Positions 15,981 through 24,200 of a stretch of DNA of 37,680 nucleotides are shown here, piece by piece. Made by a program: the position numbers and the translations under genes. Source of the stretch: an uncultured Armatimonadota bacterium (lineage in GTDB: Bacteria; Armatimonadota; Armatimonadia; Armatimonadales; Armatimonadaceae); assembly GCA_903910385.1 (NCBI GenBank), contig CAIVZM010000081.1:1-37680 (forward strand). Direction: 5' to 3'. A model generated the notes under the pieces. It saw nothing but the letters and a program-made list of their open reading frames with translations. It had not been told where the DNA came from and made no database searches. Numbering within the stretch: position 1 is the first letter of the stretch; each line of letters opens with the position of its first letter.

Positions 15981-17138
15981 TCAACCTGCCGCCTGACGCA
16001 ATGCCGTTAATACTATCTCCGTCTCTATGGAAGTCATTTCCGAAAACAGCGGGAGCAGAATAACGGAATCTCGCGCCTGTTCCGAGTTCGGAAGGGGATT
16101 GCAAACCAACCCACGGTATGCCGGCTCCTGATGGGCATTCATAATGCCTCGCCGGGAACTGATTCCCTGATCCAGTAACCGTTGCATCAAGGCATCCCGC
16201 GTCATCGGAAAATCCGGTAGCACACGTACAGCGTAACTTTGATAGTTGGATCGGGCGTATTCGGGACGGTATGGCGATGCCAACCCGGGTATCTCCTCCA
16301 GCGCCCGAGTATACGTCCCCGCAATATCCAGACGATGCGACAGCAGTTCCGGGAGACGGCGTAATTGTACGCGACCGATAGCCGCCTGAATATCCGTCAT
16401 TCGGTAATTGTAGCCAATAACTGGATACTCCTCGAAAGTCACAGTCCGCGCTGAATGGCGGGTGACATCAGAGATACTCATACCGTGCTGTCGCAAAAGG
16501 CGGAAGCGACTATCCCACTCCGGATTGCGCGTGGTCAACATTCCCCCGTCCCCGGTTGTCAGTATCTTGCGCGGATGAAACGAAAAACAGGCAATATCCC
16601 CATGGGGCTTACCGATTCGTTCCCATGCGTTGTCCCAAAGAATTTGCGAACCGATGGCGCAAGCGGCATCCTCGATCAGCGGAATCGCATACCGATTCGC
16701 AATCGGCGAGATTTCCGACAGATTACAGGGCATTCCCATCTGATGCACGACCAGAATCGCTTTCGTCCGTGGGGTGATCGCCTGTTCCAACTGGCAGGGA
16801 TCGATATTGTAGGTCAGAGGATCGATATCCACCAGAACTGGCGTCGCCCCGCAGTACGTGACCACATTGACAGTAGCGATATAGGAATGGCTGACAGTGA
16901 CGACTTCATCGCCTGGGCTGACTCCGACCGTCAGCAGAGCGAGATGCAATGCTGTGGTGCAACTGGAAACCGCGCAGGCATGAGGCGAACTTACAAATGC
17001 GGCGAATTCCGTCTCGAACGCCGCCGTTTGCGGTCCCTGCGTCACCCAACCAGAAAGGATTGCCTGCCGTGCGGCGTCCGCTTCCTCCTCGCCCAGCGAG
17101 GGACGCATGATCGGAATAGGTTGCTGAAGTGCGTTCAC
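15981..17138 (-). CDS. DegT/DnrJ/EryC1/StrS sugar aminotransferase (PglE-like)
   Basis: 385 residues, PLP-dependent, converting a keto-sugar nucleotide to an amino sugar. It starts at GTG 17138, which overlaps the TGA of the epimerase gene (GTGA); this short start gives the expected N-terminus NALQQPIPIMRPSLGEEEADA. Motifs are SSCTTALHLALL, GDEVVTVSHSYIATVN, IEDAACAIGS and the Schiff-base lysine in CFSFHPRKILTTGDGGMLTT. A conserved GYNYRMTDIQAAIGRVQLRRL and the C-terminal HQEPAY segment follow. It lies beside a PglD/NeuD-like acyltransferase, suggesting a 4-amino sugar product. It is clearly distinct from the DegT protein at 18179. Confidence 0.93.
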   Translation of the reverse strand: MNALQQPIPIMRPSLGEEEADAARQAILSGWVTQGPQTAAFETEFAAFVSSPHACAVSSCTTALHLALLTVGVSPGDEVVTVSHSYIATVNVVTYCGATPVLVDIDPLTYNIDPCQLEQAITPRTKAILVVHQMGMPCNLSEISPIANRYAIPLIEDAACAIGSQILWDNAWERIGKPHGDIACFSFHPRKILTTGDGGMLTTRNPEWDSRFRLLRQHGMSISDVTRHSARTVTFEEYPVIGYNYRMTDIQAAIGRVQLRRLPELLSHRLDIAGTYTRALEEIPGLASPYRPEYARSNYQSYAVRVLPDFPMTRDALMQRLLDQGISSRRGIMNAHQEPAYRGLVCNPLPNSEQARDSVILLPLFSEMTSIETEIVLTALRQAAG

Positions 17139-18133
17139 GATGGCGTTGCCTTCTGTGACAGGGAATCCAGAACATGTCGACGCCACATCTGCAGTTCGCG
17201 CAATCCCTCTTCCAATCCGACAGTCGCCGTAAATCCGAGGTCTCTGGCGGCGCGAGTAGTATCGGCGAGCCTGCGCGGAACGGCATTCACCCGGCGCGGC
17301 GGATGGAAAGTCGGTTGCAAATGATGCGCTCCGGTGACATTTTGCATCGCTTTCCACAATTGGAGCAGGGAGGTCTCGGCGCCGCTGGCGACATTGTAAA
17401 CATTGTCCGTTTGCGGCGATTTCATTGCCAGTAGATTCGCACGAGCGATTTCCGGCGCATAGATGAAATCCATGCTGGCGGAACCATCTCCATGAATCTG
17501 GGGCGACTCTCCCCGTTCGATACACTCCAACCAGCGGACGAACACTTCGGTGTAGACGCCCGTCACATCCATGCGCGGTCCGTAGACATTGAAGTAGCGT
17601 AGACCGACACTCGGCAAATCGTACATCTCATTGAAACTGCGGGCGATACCTTCATTCATGATTTTTGCCGCGCCATACAGTGTCCGGTTGTTATAAGGAG
17701 GGCAGCTTTCATCTGTGGGAAAAGTATCCGCCGCGCCGTAGATAGACGCGGAAGAGGCGTAGACGATCTTGCGAATGTTCGCTTCCTGCGCTGCCTCGAA
17801 AACATTGAAAGTCCCGTTTACCAGGACGTCCATACATTCCCGAGGCGCCTCCGCGCACCGGGTGATACGGATTGCCGCTTGATGAAAGACATAATCCGCG
17901 CCCCGGACAGCATCGCGAACCATGCGCCTATCGCAGATGTCTCCCTCCATCAGGCGCACTTTCCCGGACGCCATCGCCGAAGCCAGGTTTTCTCGCGTCC
18001 CGCGCACGAAATTATCGAGGATGCGAATCTCTCCTGCGCCTTCCGCGATCAGACCATCCACGATATGGGAACCGATCAAGCCTGCCCCGCCCGTCACTAA
18101 AACGGTTGATCCCTGTAAATCGAATTCCGCCAT
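17135..18133 (-). CDS. NAD-dependent nucleotide-sugar epimerase/dehydratase
   Basis: 332-residue extended SDR. The NAD site is VLVTGGAGLIGSH near 11-23, followed by Asp41 (RILDN) that would bind the adenosine ribose. Catalytic elements are SSASIYG and YGAAK (Tyr and Lys of the SDR triad), then GLRYFNVYGPRMDVTGVYTEV and GDGSASMDFIYAPEIA of the substrate half. These resemble UDP-glucose/UDP-GlcNAc 4-epimerases more than 4,6-dehydratases. The likely role is to supply or epimerise a UDP-hexose for the two aminotransferases. Its TGA overlaps the next gene's GTG, and it starts 45 nt after the upstream aminotransferase. Confidence 0.9.
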   Translation of the reverse strand: MAEFDLQGSTVLVTGGAGLIGSHIVDGLIAEGAGEIRILDNFVRGTRENLASAMASGKVRLMEGDICDRRMVRDAVRGADYVFHQAAIRITRCAEAPRECMDVLVNGTFNVFEAAQEANIRKIVYASSASIYGAADTFPTDESCPPYNNRTLYGAAKIMNEGIARSFNEMYDLPSVGLRYFNVYGPRMDVTGVYTEVFVRWLECIERGESPQIHGDGSASMDFIYAPEIARANLLAMKSPQTDNVYNVASGAETSLLQLWKAMQNVTGAHHLQPTFHPPRRVNAVPRRLADTTRAARDLGFTATVGLEEGLRELQMWRRHVLDSLSQKATPS

Positions 18134-18178
18134 GATTCTCCCTATTCCTGAAATTCTCGTTGACGACCGGTCGACCCT

Positions 18179-19291
18179 CTACTTCCAGACGCCGCCGACC
18201 AGAGCGGTTCGGACAGCATCGATGACAATGCTTTGTTGATCTTCTGTCATTTCGGGAAACAGGGGCAAGGAGAGGCATTCGTTGGCGGCGCGTTCCGCAA
18301 CCGGGAAATCTCCGCATCGATGATTCAGATGCTGATAGGCCGGTTGCAAATGAAGAGGGCGAGGGTAATGCAACGCCGAACTTACCTGCATCGATAGCAA
18401 CATTTCTCGCAGTTGATCGCGCTTCGGATGCATTACAACAAACAGATGCCAGGCATGCTGTCCGTATTGCGCTTCTATCGGCAATTGGATCGGTAACCCT
18501 TCCAGTTCCTCCAGGTATCGTGCGGCAAGGCGACGGCGTTCTGCGACCCACTGCTCCGCATATTGCAACTTGACGCCCAGAATCGCTCCCTGTAGCGAGT
18601 CCATGCGGTAATTGAACCCGATTTCCTCATGACTGTAGCGGTTGTACTGGGCATGGTCTCGCAGAGCCATCAAGCGATCGGCGATACGATCATCGTTCGT
18701 AACAACCGCTCCCGCCTCTCCTCCGGCTCCCAGATTTTTGCCGGGGTAGAAACTGAATCCCGCCGTAGTCCCGAAAGTGGCGACCGAGCGACCCCGATAG
18801 GTAGCGCCATACGCCTGCGCCGCATCTTCGACGATCGGGATGCCATACTTTTGGCTCAGAAACTGTAACGGTTCCAGATTGCACGCCTGACCATACAGAT
18901 GAACCGGTAGGAACGCCCGGGTTCGCGACGTGATGTGCTCCTCCACTCTGGTCATATCCATGGTAAAGGTGTCCGGGGCGACATCCACATACACCGGCGT
19001 CGCCCCGATGTAGCTGATCGCCCAACTGGTGGCGATAAATGTGAAGGGGACTGTAATTACCTCATCGCCGGCGCCAACGCCGGCGCCAAGTAGCGCCAGA
19101 TGCAGAGCGGAGGTGCCCGAGTTAACGCCCACGCAACGCTTGACTCCCAGGGCGCTTGCGAATTTCGCTTCGAAAGAAGCCACTTTGGGGCCGGAAATAA
19201 ACTGGAGGCTGTCAGCGACTTCTCGCAATTCATCCAGAATTTCGTCCCGCATCCGCTCATACTGAGAGCGCAGATCAAAAACAGGAACCAT
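18179..19291 (-). CDS. DegT/DnrJ/EryC1/StrS sugar aminotransferase (WbpE/QdtB-like)
   Basis: 370 residues. The N-terminus MVPVFDLRSQYERMRDEI and the order of motifs match 3-keto sugar aminotransferases such as WbpE or QdtB: VNSGTSALHLALLGAGVGAGDEVITVPFTFIAT, VHLYGQACNLE, VEDAAQAYGA, and the PLP lysine in FSFYPGKNLGAGGEAGAVVT. Later blocks are EIGFNYRMDSLQGAILGVKL and HYPRPLHLQPAY. GAGGAG lies 5 nt before ATG 19291, inside the end of the acetyltransferase gene. Its neighbour is a WbpD-like acetyltransferase, as in pathways to 3-acetamido sugars. The dehydrogenase (WbpB-type) that would make the 3-keto substrate is not encoded in the operon. Confidence 0.93.
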   Translation of the reverse strand: MVPVFDLRSQYERMRDEILDELREVADSLQFISGPKVASFEAKFASALGVKRCVGVNSGTSALHLALLGAGVGAGDEVITVPFTFIATSWAISYIGATPVYVDVAPDTFTMDMTRVEEHITSRTRAFLPVHLYGQACNLEPLQFLSQKYGIPIVEDAAQAYGATYRGRSVATFGTTAGFSFYPGKNLGAGGEAGAVVTNDDRIADRLMALRDHAQYNRYSHEEIGFNYRMDSLQGAILGVKLQYAEQWVAERRRLAARYLEELEGLPIQLPIEAQYGQHAWHLFVVMHPKRDQLREMLLSMQVSSALHYPRPLHLQPAYQHLNHRCGDFPVAERAANECLSLPLFPEMTEDQQSIVIDAVRTALVGGVWK

Positions 19292-19293
19292 AA

Positions 19294-19809
19294 CTACTCC
19301 TCTTCACCGAGCGCTTTCCGGGAACGCAACAATCGGGCGGGAACTCCCGCCACGATTACCCCCGGCGCAACATCCTTCGTCACGACCGCCCCCGCTCCTA
19401 CCAGAGCGCCCTCGCCGATCGTCACCCCGGCGATAATAATCGCGCCGCTTCCTATGGAAGCCCCCTTACGTACCCGCGTCGGGATGACGGTCCAGTCTGC
19501 TTCCGTCAATAATCCGCCGTTTTCCGATGCCGCTCTCGGATCAAGATCGTTGGTAAACATGACGCCATGACCGACAAAGACTTCATCTTCGATGGTAACC
19601 CCTTCACACAGGAACGAGTGACTGCTGATCTTGCAGTGTGCGCCAATATGACAGTTCTTCTGTATCTCGACAAAAGCGCCGACTTTCGTCTCATCGCCAA
19701 TAGTGCATCCGTAAAGATTTACGAACCCGAACAGGCGAACGTCATTCCCTAAAGTGACATCGGAAGCCACTCGATTATAAGATGGCATTTCCGAAATAGG
19801 AGTAGTCAT
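19294..19809 (-). CDS. Hexapeptide-repeat sugar N-acetyltransferase (WbpD/QdtC-like)
   Basis: 171 residues, first gene of the operon. Almost the whole protein is a left-handed beta-helix of hexapeptide repeats (VTLGNDVRLFGFVNLYGCTIGDETKVG, CHIGAHCKISSHSF, IGSGAIIIAGVTIGEGALVGAGAVVTKDV), ending in AGVPARLLRS. The VMFTNDLDPRA segment matches the VFTNVYNPR type of WbpD/WlbB, acetyltransferases acting on 3-amino sugar nucleotides with acetyl-CoA. ATG 19809 is preferred, with AAGGT just upstream; TTG 19821 would add four residues. The stop is 2 nt before the aminotransferase ATG, so the two act as a coupled pair. Confidence 0.9.
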   Translation of the reverse strand: MTTPISEMPSYNRVASDVTLGNDVRLFGFVNLYGCTIGDETKVGAFVEIQKNCHIGAHCKISSHSFLCEGVTIEDEVFVGHGVMFTNDLDPRAASENGGLLTEADWTVIPTRVRKGASIGSGAIIIAGVTIGEGALVGAGAVVTKDVAPGVIVAGVPARLLRSRKALGEEE

Positions 19810-20189
19810 ATTTACCTTCAATGTATGAATAAGAGAAGTGAATGGTTTGGAAAGTAATTTTGTCTTGCTGAGAGATATACAAATAAGACTATATCGTACA
19901 TATTAAAAAATATAACGAAACAAATTGATGTTATTGCGAGAATATTTTTATAAAGACAAATAAATTATATAAATATTTTTAATTCTGGTTATTTCAGGTA
20001 TTTTGCTTTTATGTTGTGAAATTGGTTATAGGAAATTTATAAACATAAATTTGTATAAATATGCTGTCAGCCGTTGATGGAAGGATTCTATACATGCTTC
20101 CACGAAAAAGTATCGATATTTTTGAGAAGTCTTGCCGGAAACTCTCTCGAAGAAGGATGGGGAACGGATAGACGGGAAGCATCGATGAT
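19810..20189. promoter_or_regulatory. AT-rich divergent intergenic region
   Basis: 380 bp between the amino-sugar operon (leftward) and the SGNH hydrolase gene (rightward). It is strikingly AT-rich compared with the rest of the window, with many A/T runs between 19880 and 20060. On the plus strand TTGATG (19925-19930) and TATAAA (19949-19954), 18 bp apart, could be a promoter for the hydrolase. I found no equally good pair for the leftward operon. No gene is supported here; minus-strand open frames overlap the hydrolase coding region without recognisable features. Confidence 0.5.
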
Positions 20190-21956
20190 ATGACGAAATT
20201 TGCGTTCTTTTTCTTGTTGCTTGTGTCAATCAGCGGGGCGATGAGCACATCTGCGCTTGCTATCCCGATTTCTCCGAGCGATAAGGAGGCTGTTTTGAAA
20301 CCGCTACGCGGCGTTCGGCGCATTGTGTTTCTGGGGGATAGCATCACGTATGCGGGCGGGTATGTGGACGCCATCGACACTTACTTGTTTACTTATGCGC
20401 CCGATCAGGTCTTCGAACTCATCGATATCGGACTGCCCAGCGAGACGGTATCCGGTCTGACGGAGGCGAACCATGCGGGCGGCGCATTTCCCCGTCCTGA
20501 TCTCGCGGAGCGTCTCGACCGGGCACTGGAAAAGACCAAGCCCGATCTGGTCGTCGCCTGCTATGGCATGAACGATGGCATCTATCAACCCTTCGATACC
20601 GAGCGCTTCCGCAAATATCAGGAGGGTATAAACCGACTGAGCGCAAAGGTAAAAAAGGCAGGGGCGCGTCTCTATCTCGTCACTCCTCCTCCCTTCGACG
20701 CCCTCCCGATACGCGCCTCCACTCGTCCGGCGGGGCAGGCAGATTATCCCTCCGGTCAACCCTTCGAGGGATACGATTCGGCGCTCGCTCAATACTCTGA
20801 GTGGCTGATATCGCAGCGGAAATCCGGCTGGAATGCCATCGATATCCATACCCCGATCAATGCCTATGTGGCGGAACGTCGTAAAACGCAACCGGATTTC
20901 ACGCTGGCGGGCGACGGCGTCCATCTGGATGCTACGGGTCATCGACTGATCGCTCGTGAGATTCTTCGCGCCTGGGGGGCGCCGGAGGAGACGCTGCCGA
21001 GCGCAATCGCTCCCATGCAACCGCAGAACTCCGCGCTTCCTGTCCTGGCGTTGGTTCATCAGCGTCAACGTCTGCTCACCGATGCCTGGTTGACCGATAT
21101 CGGGCATACGCGACCGGGCATGGCGACCGGCGAACCTCTGGCGGAAGCAAAGCGAAAGGCGCAGTTGCAGGAAAGCCAGATACGTGAAGCGGTGCGATTT
21201 CTGCCGCCGCGTTTCCCCGGCGTGACCGGTGATTACCATGGCTTCGAGCGATTCGATTTCGTCGTGGATGGTTGTAAAGCGACGGTGGTCGCTCCGCGTC
21301 AGACGATGCCGGGACGCCCCTGGATATGGCGGGCGGAGTTCTTTGACCACCGTCCCGAACTGGATCTCGCTCTGCTATCGCGCGGATTCCATCTGGCGTA
21401 TATCGAAGTGGGAAATACGTTCGGGGCGCCGTCCGCTCTGAAGCATTGGGACGCCTTTTACAAAGAGTTGACCGGGCGCTTCGGTCTCTCGAAAAAGCCG
21501 ACGCTGGAAGGACTATCTCGCGGCGGTCTGTATGTTTACAACTGGGCGTCCGCAAATCCCTCGAAAGTATCCGTCGTCTTCGGCGATAACCCCGTCTGCG
21601 ATTTCAAAAGCTGGCCCGGCGGAAAAGGCAAGGGACCGGGCAGTCCGGACGATTGGAAAAAGCTGATTCAGGATTATGGATTCAAATCCGAAGCGGAAGC
21701 CCTCGCCTATCGTCGCAATCCGGTGGACAACCTGGCGCCGCTGGCGAAGGCGGGCGTCCCCCTGCTCCATCTCAGCGGCGATGCGGATGAAGTGGTTCCC
21801 TATGAGGAGAACACCGTGGTTCTGCGGGAACGCTATGAGAAACTGGGCGGAAAGATTCAGGTCATTGTCAAGCCCGGTTTCAAGCATCACCCGCACGGAT
21901 TGGACGACCCCACGCCTCTGGTAGATTTCATTCTGGCGCACACCGCCACGCCCTGA
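20190..21956 (+). CDS. Secreted SGNH (GDSL) esterase fused to an alpha/beta-hydrolase
   Basis: 588 residues with a signal peptide (MTKFAFFFLLLVSISGAM... to ALA). The first domain, about 40-265, is an SGNH hydrolase: block I GDSIT with S51, block III YGMNDG with N128, and block V DGVHL with D242 and H245. The second, about 340-585, is an alpha/beta-hydrolase of esterase type: nucleophile S443 in EGLSRGG, D531 or D533 in SGDADEVVP, and histidines 566/567/569 in FKHHPHG. Both catalytic sets look intact, so one exported protein may carry two esterase activities, for example removing acyl groups from a polysaccharide. It lies upstream of, and convergent with, a GH31 enzyme. The start has only a weak ribosome-binding site. 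Confidence 0.88.
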   Translation: MTKFAFFFLLLVSISGAMSTSALAIPISPSDKEAVLKPLRGVRRIVFLGDSITYAGGYVDAIDTYLFTYAPDQVFELIDIGLPSETVSGLTEANHAGGAFPRPDLAERLDRALEKTKPDLVVACYGMNDGIYQPFDTERFRKYQEGINRLSAKVKKAGARLYLVTPPPFDALPIRASTRPAGQADYPSGQPFEGYDSALAQYSEWLISQRKSGWNAIDIHTPINAYVAERRKTQPDFTLAGDGVHLDATGHRLIAREILRAWGAPEETLPSAIAPMQPQNSALPVLALVHQRQRLLTDAWLTDIGHTRPGMATGEPLAEAKRKAQLQESQIREAVRFLPPRFPGVTGDYHGFERFDFVVDGCKATVVAPRQTMPGRPWIWRAEFFDHRPELDLALLSRGFHLAYIEVGNTFGAPSALKHWDAFYKELTGRFGLSKKPTLEGLSRGGLYVYNWASANPSKVSVVFGDNPVCDFKSWPGGKGKGPGSPDDWKKLIQDYGFKSEAEALAYRRNPVDNLAPLAKAGVPLLHLSGDADEVVPYEENTVVLRERYEKLGGKIQVIVKPGFKHHPHGLDDPTPLVDFILAHTATP

Positions 21957-21978
21957 CGGGCTGTTCATGGAGAAAGCG

Positions 21979-22006
21979 GGGGGAAGGAAATTGTCTTCCT
22001 TCCCCC
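21979..22006. terminator. Terminator hairpin between convergent genes
   Basis: Perfect 11-bp stem GGGGGAAGGAA (21979-21989) with TTCCTTCCCCC (21996-22006) and a 6-nt loop, followed by TTCATTGGTGTTTTCG on the plus strand. It separates the SGNH hydrolase and GH31 genes, which point towards each other. Confidence 0.85.
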
Positions 22007-22026
22007 TTCATTGGTGTTTTCGTTTC

Positions 22027-24093
22027 TTAGCGTGCAAAAGACTGGACGGTAATCGCTCCGTACAGGCTTGATCCGTCGCCTTCGCGTTTGGTCATAACGC
22101 CTCTTCCGTCCTTATCTATCGAAAGGTCGAACCAGGAATAGCGGCCTTTCCGGTAGGCGAATGTTTCGCCGTCGTCGTCATAAAGCGCTCCGTGAGGCGT
22201 TTGATTTCCGTAGGAACGCAGAATAATCGGCGTTCCTTTGCGTAACGTTCCGGCGCGTAACTGAGGCGCAATCGTCGGTATCAATGCGCCATTGCGTACA
22301 AAGAGCGGGATCTTGTCCAGAGCGGGCGTCACTTCGATTGTTTCGCCGTCGCCGACCCGCTTGCCGGTTTCATAATCGAACCATTCGCCGTGGGGCAAGC
22401 GCACTTTCCGCGATTTCGTTCCGGCGAACATCGGAGCGACCAGGATATCATCGCCCAGCAGATATTGGTCTGTCTCATCGCCGCCATCTACCAGTGACAT
22501 AGCGCGTATGACGGGCGTCCCCTGATAATGATATTGCGCGAAAGCGGTGTACAGGTAGGGCAGAATCTCAATACGGAACTGCATTGCCTTCTTGACGGGT
22601 TCCTCGTAACCGGGGAAACTCCAGGGCTTGGTGCCATCCGCCCAGGCGTTCAACTGTGCGATATGCGAAAGTACCGCCGTCTGCATCCGGCGCACCCACT
22701 CCTCGCCGTTAGATGCGGAACGCGCCTCCGCACACCACATGACCCCCGCTAATCCTGCGCTCGTAATCCCGGTGACATATTCCCGGTGATCGTAGGTGTC
22801 GCTATAGATGGCGAAGGGGAATCGACTCGCGCCGCCGTTGGAACCGCGCACCAGACCAAATGTCCGCTTACCGGAGTCCTCGAACAGCGTTTCCAGTTCG
22901 CGTTGCCAGAGGACGCCATAAATTTGTCGCATCTGATCGCCGGGAATACCGGAGGGGAAAGCGGCATGATCCGGCCAGAGCCAGACATCGACTCCGTCCA
23001 CTTCATCGATCTTATAACCGCTGACGCCCAGATCAATTCCTACCGACTTATGGTGTTGTCGAACGATTTCGGCGGCTTTAGGAATGGTCAGATCTGGGAC
23101 AGCCCCCAGCCAGACCGTGTGCGAGGCGAAAAACGGTTTGAGCGGCGTATAAAGCGGCGAACTTTCCGCCACATAGGGGTTTTCCCACAAATTGACGCGC
23201 AGGTTATCGTCCCCCAGTTTTTTCAGGAATCCTGCTGGATCCGGAAAACGCTTCTCGCTCCAGACGAAGGAACCGGGATAGGATCGGGATTGCCAACCGG
23301 GTTCCAGCCCGACCACATCCAGCGGGAAGCTGCGTCGGTCAAACTCCTCCGTCTCGCGGGTAACCTCTTCGGCGCTCGCTTCCAGCGGAACGCGATGCCA
23401 GAAGCCCAGCGCCCAACGGGGAGGTAATGCCCCCCCGCCGCAAAACAGATTGTAGCGCCGGAGCGCATCCATCGGGGTCGGGCCTGCGAAAAGGAACACT
23501 TCCATACCCGGCGCCTGCACGGACGCTTCCACCGCATCCGAAGCGGGTTGCGCTTCCCATGCCGGGTCGGTGTTGCGGTCGCGTGATTTCGGATTTCCGG
23601 GCGAGCCGAGACGGTTCCCGACTCCCGCATAAATGGAAATAGGTCGCGCCGTATTGAAAAAGACCGCGTATCCCTTACTGCTTATATACAGGGGCGTCGG
23701 CGCATGGAGGCGATCCTTCCCACCGCTGTAATGATCCATCCGAAGATGGTAGACCCCGCCGCGACGGTCGCTGCCGTGCATCTGCAGTCCAAGCCCGTAC
23801 AGCTTTTCGTCCGGCAGAAGCGGAATCCGTGCGACCGCATGACCCGCCACATTTTCCCCGGAAGCGAGACTCAGGTCAATGGGCGGCGTTTCGACATCCC
23901 CCTGTTTTTTCAGAGCGTCCTTCGCCGGACGGGCGGCGGCGGCGGAAATCAGGTTCAGTTTGTCTTTACGACCGATGGTCGCCCGCCAGACTCCGGGCGC
24001 CACCCTGTCCCATTGGAGCGTTTTCGGGGGAGAAAGCGGGGCGGAAAGCGTAGAAATAGCCATAAATGCGGTCACAATGCCGAAAAGTGTCAT
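22027..24093 (-). CDS. Secreted GH31 glycoside hydrolase
   Basis: 688-residue retaining alpha-glycosidase (family includes alpha-glucosidases, alpha-xylosidases and alpha-galactosidases). A signal peptide covers about the first 18 residues (MTLFGIVTAFMAISTLSA). An N-terminal beta-sandwich reaches about 215, then the barrel begins with PPRWALGFWHR. The nucleophile is D363 in GVSGYKIDEVDG, and D432 or D435 in AIYSDTYDHREY is the likely acid/base. The barrel ends around LPYLYTAFAQYHYQGTPVIRAM, and a C-terminal beta region (LLGDDILVAPMF, VRLPHGEWFDY) follows, as usual. Substrate cannot be told from the motifs. AAAGGGA lies 7 nt before ATG 24093. It is transcribed behind the propeller-toroid gene, but a hairpin separates the two. 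Confidence 0.9.
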   Translation of the reverse strand: MTLFGIVTAFMAISTLSAPLSPPKTLQWDRVAPGVWRATIGRKDKLNLISAAAARPAKDALKKQGDVETPPIDLSLASGENVAGHAVARIPLLPDEKLYGLGLQMHGSDRRGGVYHLRMDHYSGGKDRLHAPTPLYISSKGYAVFFNTARPISIYAGVGNRLGSPGNPKSRDRNTDPAWEAQPASDAVEASVQAPGMEVFLFAGPTPMDALRRYNLFCGGGALPPRWALGFWHRVPLEASAEEVTRETEEFDRRSFPLDVVGLEPGWQSRSYPGSFVWSEKRFPDPAGFLKKLGDDNLRVNLWENPYVAESSPLYTPLKPFFASHTVWLGAVPDLTIPKAAEIVRQHHKSVGIDLGVSGYKIDEVDGVDVWLWPDHAAFPSGIPGDQMRQIYGVLWQRELETLFEDSGKRTFGLVRGSNGGASRFPFAIYSDTYDHREYVTGITSAGLAGVMWCAEARSASNGEEWVRRMQTAVLSHIAQLNAWADGTKPWSFPGYEEPVKKAMQFRIEILPYLYTAFAQYHYQGTPVIRAMSLVDGGDETDQYLLGDDILVAPMFAGTKSRKVRLPHGEWFDYETGKRVGDGETIEVTPALDKIPLFVRNGALIPTIAPQLRAGTLRKGTPIILRSYGNQTPHGALYDDDGETFAYRKGRYSWFDLSIDKDGRGVMTKREGDGSSLYGAITVQSFAR

Positions 24094-24133
24094 CGACAGT
24101 CCCTTTGTTGGTTACGCGAATAAATTCGTGGGG

Positions 24134-24164
24134 CGAAGCAGGGAATCCTGTCTTCCCTGCTTCG
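24134..24164 (-). terminator. Hairpin terminator after the propeller-toroid gene
   Basis: Perfect 12-bp stem CGAAGCAGGGAA (24134-24145) with TTCCCTGCTTCG (24153-24164) and a 7-nt loop. It lies 37 nt past the stop of the minus-strand gene at 24201. The minus-strand sequence after it, CCCCACGAATTTATT, is only moderately T-rich. Confidence 0.7.
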
Positions 24165-24200
24165 ATTACCTTGTCTTTATTGCAAGTGGTCAGGTTGTCT

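Noticed and set aside
17139-17525. N-terminal extension of the second aminotransferase
   Set aside because: It overlaps the epimerase gene in another frame and is not like the family; GTG 17138 gives a normal N-terminus.
20304-21350. 348-codon minus-strand open frame
   Set aside because: It is opposite the SGNH domain, whose catalytic blocks are intact on the plus strand.
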